Translations under genes and position numbers: made by a program
The notes under the pieces: model-generated
Seen by the model: the letters and a program-made list of their open reading frames with translations, nothing else
Databases searched by the model: none
Told to the model about the DNA's origin: nothing
Origin: Limnoglobus roseus
Lineage (GTDB): Bacteria; Planctomycetota; Planctomycetia; Gemmatales; Gemmataceae
DNA length: 64,000 bases
Assembly (NCBI RefSeq): GCF_008254045.1
Contig: NZ_CP042425.1
Location: forward strand, 7,826,163-7,890,162
Direction of reading: 5' to 3'
Part shown: piece by piece, positions 51,100 to 58,399 of the stretch
Layout: each line of letters begins with the position of its first letter
Numbering within the stretch: the first letter of the stretch is position 1

Positions 51100-51813
51100 A
51101 TGCCCGAATCTCCCCCCACGCCCGTCGCCAAGTTCGACAACGCCCAACGCGCCCTCTACGGCGAGTTCGAAAGCGAGTCGTACTACTCGCACGACCCCGG
51201 TATCTGCTGGCTCCCCACGGGCGAGCCGAAGCCGACCGACCCCGAAAAGCTGAAGACGTGGCGGCCGATGGTCCCGATCCAGCTGTACAACCCGGTTCGT
51301 TACCGCACGGTTCGCAGCTTCGGCCGAAAGACCGGATCGCCGCCGTTGATGCCGTTGCCGAAAACGTCCGGTCGTTTCGAGTTCCAGGGCGGCCAGACGA
51401 CCGTGTCGCAGCCCGTGCAGGCGAGTGACGGCGTGTCGGCCGAGTGGTCGGTCCAGACGGACTTCACCTACGTGGAGAACGCCGACCCCGACTACTACAA
51501 CGGCGGCCTCGTCCTGGGGAACGCTCCCTATTCGACGGAGTCGAACTTGGCGATGGACAACTTCCCCGCCGCGTATCTGGCAGATCCGACGCTCCGCGAA
51601 CGCTCTCCGGGTCCCCGCCGTGGGGAGGCGATGTCGCGGAAAATCAACCACGGGCTGCCAAATCTCGGACTCCCGTGGACGAACGGTGCCTATAGCGAGA
51701 ACAGCTACTACCCCTACACGTTCACCGACGGTACGATGGTCTCGGGCGGCGAGTTGCCGTTCCCGCCCCCACCGCCAGCCGTCCCGACCCTGCCCCCGTC
51801 GCCGGGCGGCTAA
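51100..51813 (+). CDS. Unrecognised Tyr/Pro-rich protein of 237 residues
   Basis: ATG at 51100 follows the previous stop as TAATATG, indicating translational coupling. The protein is rich in Tyr, Pro, Gly and Ser (RYRTVRSFGRKTGSPPLMPL, SVQTDFTYVENADPDYYNGG, NSYYPYTFTDGTMVSGGELP) and ends in a poly-Pro tail (PFPPPPPAVPTLPPSPGG). Such composition is common in surface or fibre proteins. It has no signal peptide. The family is unknown. Confidence 0.65.
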   Translation: MPESPPTPVAKFDNAQRALYGEFESESYYSHDPGICWLPTGEPKPTDPEKLKTWRPMVPIQLYNPVRYRTVRSFGRKTGSPPLMPLPKTSGRFEFQGGQTTVSQPVQASDGVSAEWSVQTDFTYVENADPDYYNGGLVLGNAPYSTESNLAMDNFPAAYLADPTLRERSPGPRRGEAMSRKINHGLPNLGLPWTNGAYSENSYYPYTFTDGTMVSGGELPFPPPPPAVPTLPPSPGG

Positions 51814-51830
51814 CCGCCGAGGAGCCGACG

Positions 51831-52064
51831 ATGGCCGCCCACTACTGCGATTGGTGTGGATCGGACGACCACGTCGCTCACGCCGCCTTCCCCGGAAACG
51901 CCTTTCGCAACGGATTCTCGGCGTCCCTCTGTGAGAAATGCCGCTGGGAAGCCGAACGCCCCGCCCGGAACAACGGCCTGCGGACGATCGGGGCCATTGC
52001 TTTCATCCTTCTGCTTGTTTTGGTCAGCACTGCGATCACGCAGTATCGAACCTACCTCAAGTAA
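51831..52064 (+). CDS. Zinc-finger protein with C-terminal membrane helix
   Basis: ATG at 51831 follows GAGGAGCCGACG. The 77 residues contain YCDWCGSDDHVAH and LCEKCRW, two Cys-x2-Cys knuckles about 25 residues apart that should bind one zinc. A transmembrane helix (TIGAIAFILLLVLVSTAITQ) and a short polar end follow. Predicted topology: finger in the cytoplasm, anchored at the inner membrane. It lies 17 bp after the previous stop, within the same unit. Confidence 0.7.
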   Translation: MAAHYCDWCGSDDHVAHAAFPGNAFRNGFSASLCEKCRWEAERPARNNGLRTIGAIAFILLLVLVSTAITQYRTYLK

Positions 52065-52086
52065 CCCTCCCCCTTTGAGTCTCCCC

Positions 52087-52974
52087 TTGCCTACTCTCCA
52101 CTCGGAGCCGGAAGGCGTCAGTACGCCCCGACTCACTCGCCCCCCTTCGAACTTACCCCAGCTCCGCCCGCTGCCCCGAAGGCAACCCGGACCGCTTCTC
52201 CTCCCCCGAACGCCCCCCGCGGGTCCGTCTCCCCGACTCCGCCTCCACGAGCGGCCGACGCCGACCCCGTCGCCGAAGCTCTCGCCCCGCCGAGCCGAGG
52301 GCGACGCCGAGAAGCCCACCTCGCTGCCGCGACTGCCGCCGCGGACTTCGCCGCTGGCGACGACCCCGCCCCTTCTTCGAAGCCGTACCGTCTCGACGCC
52401 CTCGACTTCGCCTCCGCTCCTTCGACCCCGGATGACTCTGGCGACGCCTGCGACGCCCCTGATGCGATCGCGGCCCCGCCTAAGCCCCGAGGAGTCCGGG
52501 AAGGCTCCTCTCCTTCGCCCTCGACTATCGCTCTCGCCCGCTCCGTCGCCGAAGCCGGGGTTACGACTGTCCGCGTCCGCTCGCCCGACGCTGACAGCTC
52601 GGCTCCCCGAGCGGGCGCGGCCGACGGCGGAGACACCCCGCCTAAGTCTTCGCAGTCGATCTGCTCCCTCGGCGACGGAGACGCCTCTCGGGCTGCGAGG
52701 CTACGATCCGCCGACTGTGACGCCGACGGAGAACTCGTCGCCGAGGCTTCGCGGGTGGGAGCGGCCGACCCCGACGGCGTCGGCTCCCCGACTGCGGACC
52801 TGGGAGCGGCCTGGGTGGAGTCCGGCTTACGTTGCTTCGCGAGGGCTAACAACCCCGTCGGTTCCGACGCCAGCGCCCGCGATGACCTCGTCGCCCCGCC
52901 CGCTCGGGCGAGGGTTGCAACCCGGTTTAGGCCTCCCTCCTACGCGCAGTCGTTTGCGATTGGGCGACTACTAA
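52087..52974 (+). CDS. Pro/Arg-rich repeat protein with PxLR repeats
   Basis: TTG at 52087, behind TTTGAGTCTCCCC, opens a frame of 295 residues that exactly fills the gap between flanking co-directional genes. It consists of about fifteen repeats built on Pro-x-Leu-Arg: PRLRLHERPTPTP, PLLRPRMTLATP, PLLRPRLSLSP, PRLRGWERPTPT, PRLRTWERPGW. Codons for repeated residues differ synonymously (for PRLR: ccc-cga-ctc-cgc, ccg-agg-ctt-cgc, ccc-cga-ctg-cgg), which argues that the protein, not the DNA, is conserved. The very high Arg content with few acids suggests nucleic acid condensation or binding. The opposite strand is also open (52133-52852) but lacks that pattern. Confidence 0.55.
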   Translation: MPTLHSEPEGVSTPRLTRPPSNLPQLRPLPRRQPGPLLLPRTPPAGPSPRLRLHERPTPTPSPKLSPRRAEGDAEKPTSLPRLPPRTSPLATTPPLLRSRTVSTPSTSPPLLRPRMTLATPATPLMRSRPRLSPEESGKAPLLRPRLSLSPAPSPKPGLRLSASARPTLTARLPERARPTAETPRLSLRSRSAPSATETPLGLRGYDPPTVTPTENSSPRLRGWERPTPTASAPRLRTWERPGWSPAYVASRGLTTPSVPTPAPAMTSSPRPLGRGLQPGLGLPPTRSRLRLGDY

Positions 52975-53012
52975 CCCCCGCTGACCCTTCCCCCTCTTAT
53001 TCCGAGACCCCG

Positions 53013-53303
53013 ATGCTCTTCACCACCCCCGCCCACCGCGTCTACCAAGTCGCCGACGGCCGCTACTGCGACCCCCTCGCCGTCCGCCACCGTCTCCTCT
53101 CCCAGACCCGCGGGGAGCTGAACTCGCTCCTCTCCGCCGCCCAAACCGCCGACGACGCCGAGGCCGCCGCGGCGATGGGAACCCTCGCCGAAGCCGCCCG
53201 CGAAGCCTTCGGCTTCGCGGCCTTCGACCCCTCGACGGGGGCGGGGGCGACGGAGACGGAGTGCCTGGCCGAGTTGTACCGCTACTTGGAGTGGGCCGCG
53301 TAG
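53013..53303 (+). CDS. Small hypothetical protein, last of the core run
   Basis: ATG at 53013 follows TCCGAGACCCCG. The 96 residues (MLFTTPAHRVYQVADGRYCD, LLSQTRGELNSLLSAAQTAD, TLAEAAREAFGFAAF, TECLAELYRYLEWAA) look like a compact helical domain. No family is recognised. The frame upstream of 53013 is open but belongs to the shadow of the repeat-protein gene. The IS3 insertion begins 15 bp after the stop. Confidence 0.6.
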   Translation: MLFTTPAHRVYQVADGRYCDPLAVRHRLLSQTRGELNSLLSAAQTADDAEAAAAMGTLAEAAREAFGFAAFDPSTGAGATETECLAELYRYLEWAA

Positions 53304-53383
53304 GCGACCCGTTCGCACTATAGTGGACCCCGAAACTGAGACCGCCAGGTAAGCTACTCTGGCGGCCCTCGGAGGTGGTCCTG

Positions 53384-53671
53384 ATGACGGCGAAGCGGAA
53401 GACCCACACGGCGGCGTTCAAAGCCCAGGTCGCTCTGGCCGCGGTGAAGGGCGACAAGACGGTCAACGAGTTGGCCGCCCACTTCGGCGTCCACCCGACC
53501 CTCATCCACGGGTGGAAGAAGCAACTCCTGGCCGGGGCCGAGGCCGTGTTCGCCGCCGGAGCGAAGGCGGTCGCCCCCGGCGACGACCAGACACCCGCGC
53601 TGTACGAGCAGATCGGCCGGCTCAAGGTCGAGCTCGACTGGGTGAAAAAAAAAGCTGCGACGTTCGGTTGA
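53384..53671 (+). CDS. IS3 transposase OrfA
   Basis: A 95-residue helix-turn-helix protein (HTAAFKAQVALAAVKGDKTV, LAAHFGVHPTLIHGWKKQLL) with a leucine-zipper-like end (YEQIGRLKVELDWVKKK), typical of IS3 OrfA, which recognises the element ends. ATG at 53384 follows GGAGGTGGTCCTG; GTG 53375 is in frame. The gene ends just after a run of nine A (53645-53653), where frame fusion with OrfB is expected. Confidence 0.88.
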   Translation: MTAKRKTHTAAFKAQVALAAVKGDKTVNELAAHFGVHPTLIHGWKKQLLAGAEAVFAAGAKAVAPGDDQTPALYEQIGRLKVELDWVKKKAATFG

Positions 53672-53801
53672 CGACCTGCGGCCGCTGATCGACCCCGGGC
53701 ACGCCGACCTGAGCGTCCGTCGGCAGTGCCAACTGGTCGGGCTCGGCCGGGCCACGTACTACCGGGGGCCGGCCGAGGAGTCGGCCGACAACCTGGCCCT
53801 C

Positions 53802-54512
53802 ATGCGGCGGATCGACGAGCAGTACACGGCCTGCCCGTTCTACGGCAGCCGGCGGATCGCCCGGTGGCTGGCCCGCAACGGCCACCCGGCGAACCGCAAG
53901 CGGGTCCAGCGGTTGCTCCGGGTCATGGGCCTGGAAGCCATCCACCCGAAGCCGAAGCTGTCGGCCGGGCGGGGCCACCCGGTGTACCCGTACCTCCTCC
54001 GCGGCGTGCCGATCGACCGCGTCGGGCAGGTGTGGAGTGCCGACATTACATACCTGCCGCTGCCCGGCGGGTTCATGTACTTGGCCGCCACCATCGACTG
54101 GTACAGCCGGTACGTGGTGGCCTGGCGGTTGTCGAACACGCTCGACGGGGCGTTCTGCCGGGACATGCTGGACGAGGCGTTGGCGGCCGGCACCCCGGAG
54201 GTGTTCAACACCGATCAAGGGGTGCAGTTCACGGCCGGGGCGTGGGTCGAGCGGGTGGAGGCGGCCGGGGCGCGGGTGAGCATGGACGGCCGGGGGCGGT
54301 GCCTGGACAACGTGTTCGTCGAGCGGCTGTGGCGGACGGTGAAGTACGAGGACGTGTTCCTGCGGGGATACGAGACGGTGACCGAGTTGGAGCGGGGGTT
54401 GAAGGCGTACTTCACCTTCTACAACGAGGCCCGCTTGCACCAGTCACTGGGGTACAAGACCCCGGCCGAGGTGTACCGGGCCGGACGGTCAAAAGAGCCG
54501 GCGAAGGAGTAG
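53802..54512 (+). CDS. IS3 transposase OrfB (DDE integrase core)
   Basis: The frame from the first ATG gives 236 residues, but coding similarity extends back to about 53652 (KLRRSVDDLRPLIDPGHADL then SVRRQCQLVGLGRATYY). The catalytic core shows Asp in VWSADITYLPL, Asp in VFNTDQGVQFT and Glu in CLDNVFVERLWRTVKYEDVF, the DDE triad. The OrfB frame is offset from OrfA in the +1 sense at the A9 run, whereas the usual IS3 mechanism is -1; eight A would fuse the two directly. Confidence 0.88.
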   Translation: MRRIDEQYTACPFYGSRRIARWLARNGHPANRKRVQRLLRVMGLEAIHPKPKLSAGRGHPVYPYLLRGVPIDRVGQVWSADITYLPLPGGFMYLAATIDWYSRYVVAWRLSNTLDGAFCRDMLDEALAAGTPEVFNTDQGVQFTAGAWVERVEAAGARVSMDGRGRCLDNVFVERLWRTVKYEDVFLRGYETVTELERGLKAYFTFYNEARLHQSLGYKTPAEVYRAGRSKEPAKE

Positions 54513-54556
54513 CTTAAATTCGTCGGTTTTTGGTCTCGCAAATGGGGTCCACTATA

Positions 54557-54928
54557 CCCTCACCCACAGAAGCGAAACGGCTTCGAAGTCGAAGTCGTCG
54601 AGGAGAGGAGAGGGGAGGCCCCTCCCCACCCCTCCCCTCGGGGTTGCCTACCGCTAAGCCGACTTTGTCGCAGGGGCGTCCCTGCGGGCGGGGCAGAGGA
54701 TTGGTTCTGCCTTCGGATTTTTGCAGGTGGTATCGGCTGCTCATCCCTTCTGATCGGGTCAAGTTTCCTCTTCCCCTACAGCGCATGCCGCGAGCTGGTA
54801 TACTCACGTGAGGTAGCGTTGCGGGTTACGCCGCCGCGCGACTAGTGGGATTACTGCAACCCTTCTGACATGGACTCCGGCTGTTGATCCGGGGTAGGTT
54901 ACTTCCCCACTAATCAAACAGGCCTGTT
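54557..54928. other. Region between the IS and the DprA-like gene
   Basis: It holds a degenerate CCCACAGAA box just outside the IS (about 54562), a G/C hairpin (54612-54627), and an extended -10 element TGGTATACT (54796-54804) that probably serves the DprA-like gene. ACAGGCCTGT, a perfect palindrome, lies directly before the ATG at 54929. No gene is visible. Confidence 0.45.
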
Positions 54929-55840
54929 ATGCGACTTCAACTCGACGACGTGATCTCACCCCAGTGCGAGATGGTTTCCTACGAGACCCTCTGCGCAATG
55001 GATCAAGCCACGACGAAACGGGTGTCTGAGCTATTTACCAGCAACCCCGGGCTGCCTTCTCGTGTGCTGAATGACCTGTCCGAACGTGAATCCCATCTGT
55101 CGGTGCTGAAACAGGTGGTTGAGTCCTATCTGCGATCGCTACGAGGGTTCTACGTCAGCGTCGCCGGCTCGTACCAGTTTCCGACGAAACTCTGCGACGC
55201 TCGCTACCCACTACGGTTGTTCTACTACCGCGGTTTCTTGCAACTGGCCGAGACACGTTGCGTATCCGTGGTCGGGGCGCGTAAAGCCACCCCCGAAGGT
55301 AAGAAGCGGGCCGACCGCTTGGCAAGGGAGTTGGTGGAATCGGGGTACACGATCGTCTCGGGTCTGGCAGAGGGAATCGACACGGCGGCGATGACAGCGG
55401 CGATGAGCATCAGCGGCGGACAGACAATCGGGGTCATTGGAACTCCCATCACCGAGAGTTACCCGAAGTTCAACGCGGCCCTTCAAGAACAAGTGGCTCG
55501 GCAGCACTTGCTCATCAGTCAAGTGCCGTTCTACCGATACGCGCATCAACCATTCAAAACTCGCCGATACTACTTCCCGGAACGTAACGAAACGATGGCG
55601 GCGATCTCTGAGGCCACCGTAATTGTTGAAGCTTCGGACACGAGTGGATCACTAACTCAGGCCCGAGCGGCTTTGCAACAAGGGCGGAAATTGTTCATAC
55701 TGAACTCGTGCTTTGAGAACCCGAACATCACTTGGCCCAAAGCCTATGAGGCGAAAGGCGCTGTTCGGATTCGCAGGACCGAGGACATATTAACCGCGCT
55801 GAGGGGTGGACATGGCTCCGACGAAATGGCAGAAATTTGA
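54929..55840 (+). CDS. DprA/Smf-like Rossmann protein
   Basis: The 303-residue protein has a helical N-terminal part (1-95) and a DprA-type Rossmann fold (100-285): CVSVVGARKATPEGKKRADR, VSGLAEGIDTAAMTAAMSIS, GQTIGVIGTPITESYPKFNA, and ATVIVEASDTSGSLTQARAA then LQQGRKLFIL. DprA loads RecA on incoming single-stranded DNA; many homologues on mobile DNA lack a transformation context. It overlaps a phosphoribosyltransferase-like gene by 29 bp, an arrangement that points to a two-component system, possibly defence. GC content is clearly below that of the backbone. Confidence 0.85.
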   Translation: MRLQLDDVISPQCEMVSYETLCAMDQATTKRVSELFTSNPGLPSRVLNDLSERESHLSVLKQVVESYLRSLRGFYVSVAGSYQFPTKLCDARYPLRLFYYRGFLQLAETRCVSVVGARKATPEGKKRADRLARELVESGYTIVSGLAEGIDTAAMTAAMSISGGQTIGVIGTPITESYPKFNAALQEQVARQHLLISQVPFYRYAHQPFKTRRYYFPERNETMAAISEATVIVEASDTSGSLTQARAALQQGRKLFILNSCFENPNITWPKAYEAKGAVRIRRTEDILTALRGGHGSDEMAEI

Positions 55841-56456
55841 GCGCGGAATAGTTTCCACAATGCCGTATTATCTCGAAGACTCTGACAATTGCTTCTTCGC
55901 AAGGGATTACGCATCTGGCAAAGGGTTTCAACACTCAGAAACTAATCAGCTCATATCGAACCTGAAAAAGTCACCGAAGCATCGCGGCGCTTCTCATTGG
56001 CATTACAAGGGTGCCGCGATCCGCCGATTCGCGGCTGAGCTGGGAGCGTTGATTCAAAATGCTAAGGGGGCAAAGATCTACATTGCCCCCATTCCGTCCT
56101 CAAAGCGACCCGATCACCCCGAGTACGATGATCGTCTCGTCCAAGTGACCCGACTGGTAGCCACGAGTTCGCCGAACTGCTTAGTGACCGAGCCCGTTGT
56201 GAGATCGGTCGATTGCGATCCGTGTCATCTGTCGGTTGCAAAGCGGCCCAAACCGGACCAAGTATTCGAGACGCTTCGCTGGAATGGCGAGTTAGCCGAT
56301 CCCTCAACTCCGGTGCTTTTCGTAGATGACGTAATCACTACGGGATGCACGTTTAAGCAGTGCCAGCGAATGATTCACCTCCACAACCCAGGTCGCGAAG
56401 TCTATGGGGTGTTCTGGGCGAGGACGGTTTGGGATGAGCTGTCCGAAGCGGGCTGA
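55812..56456 (+). CDS. Phosphoribosyltransferase-like protein coupled to the DprA-like gene
   Basis: ATG at 55812 follows GAGGGGTGGAC inside the end of the DprA-like gene (29-bp overlap). Of 214 residues, VLFVDDVITTGCTFKQCQRM is the PRPP-binding motif (two acidic residues plus TTG) of type I phosphoribosyltransferases, and IYIAPIPSSKRPDHPEYDDR resembles the ComF-type flexible region. The N-terminal 80 residues contain FFARDYASGKGFQHSETNQL. ComF and DprA relatives both occur in DNA uptake, but tight coupling on a mobile element suggests a joint role with nucleic acid or nucleotides. Confidence 0.78.
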   Translation: MAPTKWQKFERGIVSTMPYYLEDSDNCFFARDYASGKGFQHSETNQLISNLKKSPKHRGASHWHYKGAAIRRFAAELGALIQNAKGAKIYIAPIPSSKRPDHPEYDDRLVQVTRLVATSSPNCLVTEPVVRSVDCDPCHLSVAKRPKPDQVFETLRWNGELADPSTPVLFVDDVITTGCTFKQCQRMIHLHNPGREVYGVFWARTVWDELSEAG

Positions 56457-56496
56457 GCACTGCCCATGACACCACTTCACAGGATGAACAAGCGAG

Positions 56497-56533
56497 TCGA
56501 GGGCGATGGAGTTTGGTAGGCCATCACCCTCGA
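56497..56533. terminator. Hairpin between convergent units
   Basis: TCGAGGGCGATGG (56497-56509) pairs with CCATCACCCTCGA (56521-56533) with one C-A mismatch. It lies between the PRTase-like gene (plus strand) and the small membrane gene (minus strand). Confidence 0.65.
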
Positions 56534-56548
56534 TTCAGAAGCAGGGCC

Positions 56549-56746
56549 TTAGTCTCGCACTGAGTGACTTGGCGTGAAGGCGAGTTGAGTCGCGAACGCG
56601 CTGTAGGTCACTAAAGCAACCAACACCTTTGACTCAATCTCGGAGCCGAGGAAGGCTGCCGCGGCAACGGCGGCAAGCGTCCCTAAGATCGACAAACAGA
56701 TCGCGACGCGGACCCACTGCGGAACGGGATGGCGGGGGTTGCTCAC
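56549..56746 (-). CDS. Two-helix small membrane protein
   Basis: GTG at 56746 overlaps the previous stop by 4 bp (GTGA). The 65 residues contain two hydrophobic helices (VRVAICLSILGTLAAVAAAA and SKVLVALVTYSAFATQLAF). Translational coupling to the gene at 56743-57183 implies a joint function; small membrane partners are typical effectors or anchors in bacterial conflict systems, but no motif proves that. Confidence 0.6.
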   Translation of the reverse strand: MSNPRHPVPQWVRVAICLSILGTLAAVAAAAFLGSEIESKVLVALVTYSAFATQLAFTPSHSVRD

Positions 56747-57183
56747 TTCTTGCCCCCCTTCATCGTTAATGCACCGAGAGCCGCGGACACCCGGCTCGCC
56801 GCTTCGAGAGCCGCCTCCGTCTCCTTCTCGATCTCGACGGCGATCTTCTCCAACAGGTCGGGCAACTTCGGGGCGGTCAACAGTTTCATCTTGCGGTCCC
56901 ACGACCCCCACGGCTTAGTCGTGTCATCCTCGGGGCCTATCCCGCAAGAAACTATGACGCGGAATCTTCCTTCCCAGCGCGAGTATCCGATGCTTGTGTA
57001 TTCCGTCTGCCCGTGGCCCACTTCTTCCTCGCAAACGGTGACATGGGCTTCTACTCCGACACCGTTCTCGCAGAGAAAATCCTCAACGGACTTTACGACG
57101 GTGAGTAACTGATCGACGACTCGATTGACGGTCGCAGTTGCAGACTTGATCTTCTCTACGGACTGTTTCAGGGGATCACTCAC
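56743..57183 (-). CDS. Hypothetical soluble protein coupled to a small membrane protein
   Basis: A 146-residue protein: an N-terminal helix (DPLKQSVEKIKSATATVNRV), a central beta region (VEAHVTVCEEEVGHGQTEYT, RFRVIVSCGIGPEDDTTKPW), and a C-terminal coiled helix (LEKIAVEIEKETEAALEAAS). No family is recognised. It is convergent with the DprA/PRTase pair and has a similar moderate GC content, so the four genes may have arrived together. Confidence 0.65.
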   Translation of the reverse strand: MSDPLKQSVEKIKSATATVNRVVDQLLTVVKSVEDFLCENGVGVEAHVTVCEEEVGHGQTEYTSIGYSRWEGRFRVIVSCGIGPEDDTTKPWGSWDRKMKLLTAPKLPDLLEKIAVEIEKETEAALEAASRVSAALGALTMKGGKK

Positions 57184-57223
57184 GGGAGTGTCCTTTCTGG
57201 CCTCTAAGCCGGGTATCTACTCG

Positions 57224-57352
57224 ATGAAAATGAGCGCGGCCGCTACTAGTGGTCGCACAGCGACGAGACGACCCGCCGCTAAAAGCCATACTAACAGCCG
57301 TCGCGGTCCAGTCAAGGGGCAGCCGACCCCCACCCCTTCCGAGACTCGCTAA
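57224..57352 (+). CDS. Possible small basic protein
   Basis: A 42-residue frame (MKMSAAATSGRTATRRPAAK, SHTNSRRGPVKGQPTPTPSE) whose stop TAA overlaps the next ATG by one base (TAATG). That overlap is its main support. It is Arg/Lys-rich and disordered. It contains a degenerate copy of the CACAG-ACGAGAC box. Confidence 0.4.
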   Translation: MKMSAAATSGRTATRRPAAKSHTNSRRGPVKGQPTPTPSETR

Positions 57353-57717
57353 TGATCGACCTCACCCCCATCACGCAATTCCTCAGCAGCCTCGGCCCCT
57401 GGGGCGTTCTCCTCGGGGCCGCCTTAGCCGTACTCGGCCCCCGGCTGACCCCTCTCCTGTCGCGGATTAAGTTGCCGTCGCTGACGCCCTCGGCGGGGCC
57501 GTCGCCCTCCCCGGCGGGGCCGTCGCCCTCGCCGACGCCGCTGCTCGACTCTCTCGCGGCGAAGCGGCCGGTGATTCACGCGCTGCTCCAGGTCCTACTC
57601 CAACGCCTCTCCCAACCCGCCGCCTTCGGGGCCGCGGGCGATGGAGAAGATTTGGAGACGAAGCTGACGAGTCTCCTGGTGGATCACCTGAAGGCCCCGG
57701 TGACGCCGACGAAGTAG
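57352..57717 (+). CDS. Single-helix membrane protein with Ser-Pro linker
   Basis: Of 121 residues, 8-30 form a transmembrane helix (FLSSLGPWGVLLGAALAVLG). Then comes a repeated linker (AGPSPSPAGPSPSPTP) encoded by a 20-bp direct repeat, and a helical C-terminal domain (VIHALLQVLLQRLSQPAAFG, LETKLTSLLVDHLKAP). It could be an anchor or a holin-like protein; neither is supported beyond topology. It ends 4 bp before a GC hairpin. Confidence 0.6.
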   Translation: MIDLTPITQFLSSLGPWGVLLGAALAVLGPRLTPLLSRIKLPSLTPSAGPSPSPAGPSPSPTPLLDSLAAKRPVIHALLQVLLQRLSQPAAFGAAGDGEDLETKLTSLLVDHLKAPVTPTK

Positions 57718-57721
57718 GCGG

Positions 57722-57740
57722 GGCGAGGCCCCGCCTCGCC
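57722..57740. repeat. GC hairpin after the membrane-protein gene
   Basis: GGCGAGGC pairs with GCCTCGCC around CCC, starting 4 bp past the stop codon; possibly a terminator. Confidence 0.65.
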
Positions 57741-57817
57741 GCACCTCTGAATCTGATACGCCGAAGTCCTCGCCCACCCGCTCCCGAACCCCCTGGAATG
57801 TGAAAGTCAGCCGTGCC

Positions 57818-58072
57818 TCAGTGAGTCTGCTCTTTCGCTCGCCACTCGTGATAAATCTTCAGGAGGATGGCGTGCGGTCGCCGGCCGGTCAGGTGTGCCC
57901 TCTCCTCGCGAAGTTCGTCGTCGAGTAACTGCATCCGATCCAACGGAAGCGATCGCAGTTTCTCGCAGCAATCCGAGTCCAGTATCTCCCCGTTCGGGTC
58001 GATCTCGCACCGCATGAGAATCAGTTCCGCCAACTGCTCTCGTGCGATTTCGTCGGTCGGTGGGGGTCTCAT
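57818..58072 (-). CDS. Small hypothetical protein
   Basis: An 84-residue protein (MRPPPTDEIAREQLAELILM, LRSLPLDRMQLLDDELREER, HAILLKIYHEWRAKEQ), predominantly helical. An AAAGGA sequence lies upstream. The codon pattern and moderate composition look genuine. No family is recognised; it is the only minus-strand gene in this part of the backbone. Confidence 0.5.
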   Translation of the reverse strand: MRPPPTDEIAREQLAELILMRCEIDPNGEILDSDCCEKLRSLPLDRMQLLDDELREERAHLTGRRPHAILLKIYHEWRAKEQTH

Positions 58073-58293
58073 CGCGTGACAGTCCTTTCGTCATGGGCCA
58101 CCCCACTTTATCACAGTCCGCGGCCCATTCGCGAAGGAAAGCACCTCCCCGATCATCTGCGGCCCCAGCGACCGTGTAGTAAGCGCCCCCGATCCTCCCC
58201 GCTCAACGGCGAGGGCGTTCTCGTTCCGTAGCCTCTTCGCGACCGTGGGGAGGGCTTGGGCTCCGCTCCGCGGCCGATCCGCCGCCCGGCCAT

Positions 58294-58316
58294 AAGCCCC
58301 TCCCACAGAACGAGAC
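58294..58316 (+). repeat. Box, copy 3 (contains CCCACAGAACGAGAC)
   Basis: It matches 22 of 23 bases of the boxes at 48213 and 49086 and lies 84 bp upstream of the gene at 58400. Confidence 0.7.
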
Positions 58317-58399
58317 GACCCGACGCCGACCCGTTCCCGTCCCCAGACCGCGTGGGCAGGGGCCACCCCGCCCCCTTCTTCTCCTACCCCGGAGCCGCC

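Larger units (their letters stand above)
53319..54556 (+). mobile_element. IS3-family insertion sequence
   Basis: The ends TATAGTGGACCCC (53319 on) and, inverted, GGGGTCCACTATA (to 54556) form terminal inverted repeats; inner matches continue with GAGACC. Between them lie an orfA/orfB transposase pair. If the repeat begins at GTGG, a TATA duplication flanks both ends, but because TATA is self-complementary the target duplication cannot be resolved. It interrupts no visible gene. Confidence 0.85.

Noticed and set aside
51856..52086. Upstream extension of the PxLR frame across the zinc-finger gene
   Set aside because: That part overlaps the well-supported zinc-finger/membrane gene in another frame; the repeat pattern begins only after the TTG at 52087.
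52133..52852. Minus-strand open frame opposite the PxLR repeat gene
   Set aside because: It shows no regular repeat at the amino-acid level and opposes the transcription direction of all neighbours; it is a shadow of the plus-strand repeats.
56606..56622. GTCACTAAAGCAAC, similar to the XRE operator arms at 37937
   Set aside because: It lies within the coding sequence of the small membrane protein (VALVTY), lacks the -35/-10 arrangement and has two arm mismatches, so coincidence is more likely.
57234..57250. GCGGCCGCTACTAGT, which resembles the complement of a synthetic cloning suffix
   Set aside because: The match is only 15 bp, lies in a GC-rich coding-like context with natural flanks, and has no other vector sequence around it; chance is the simpler explanation.
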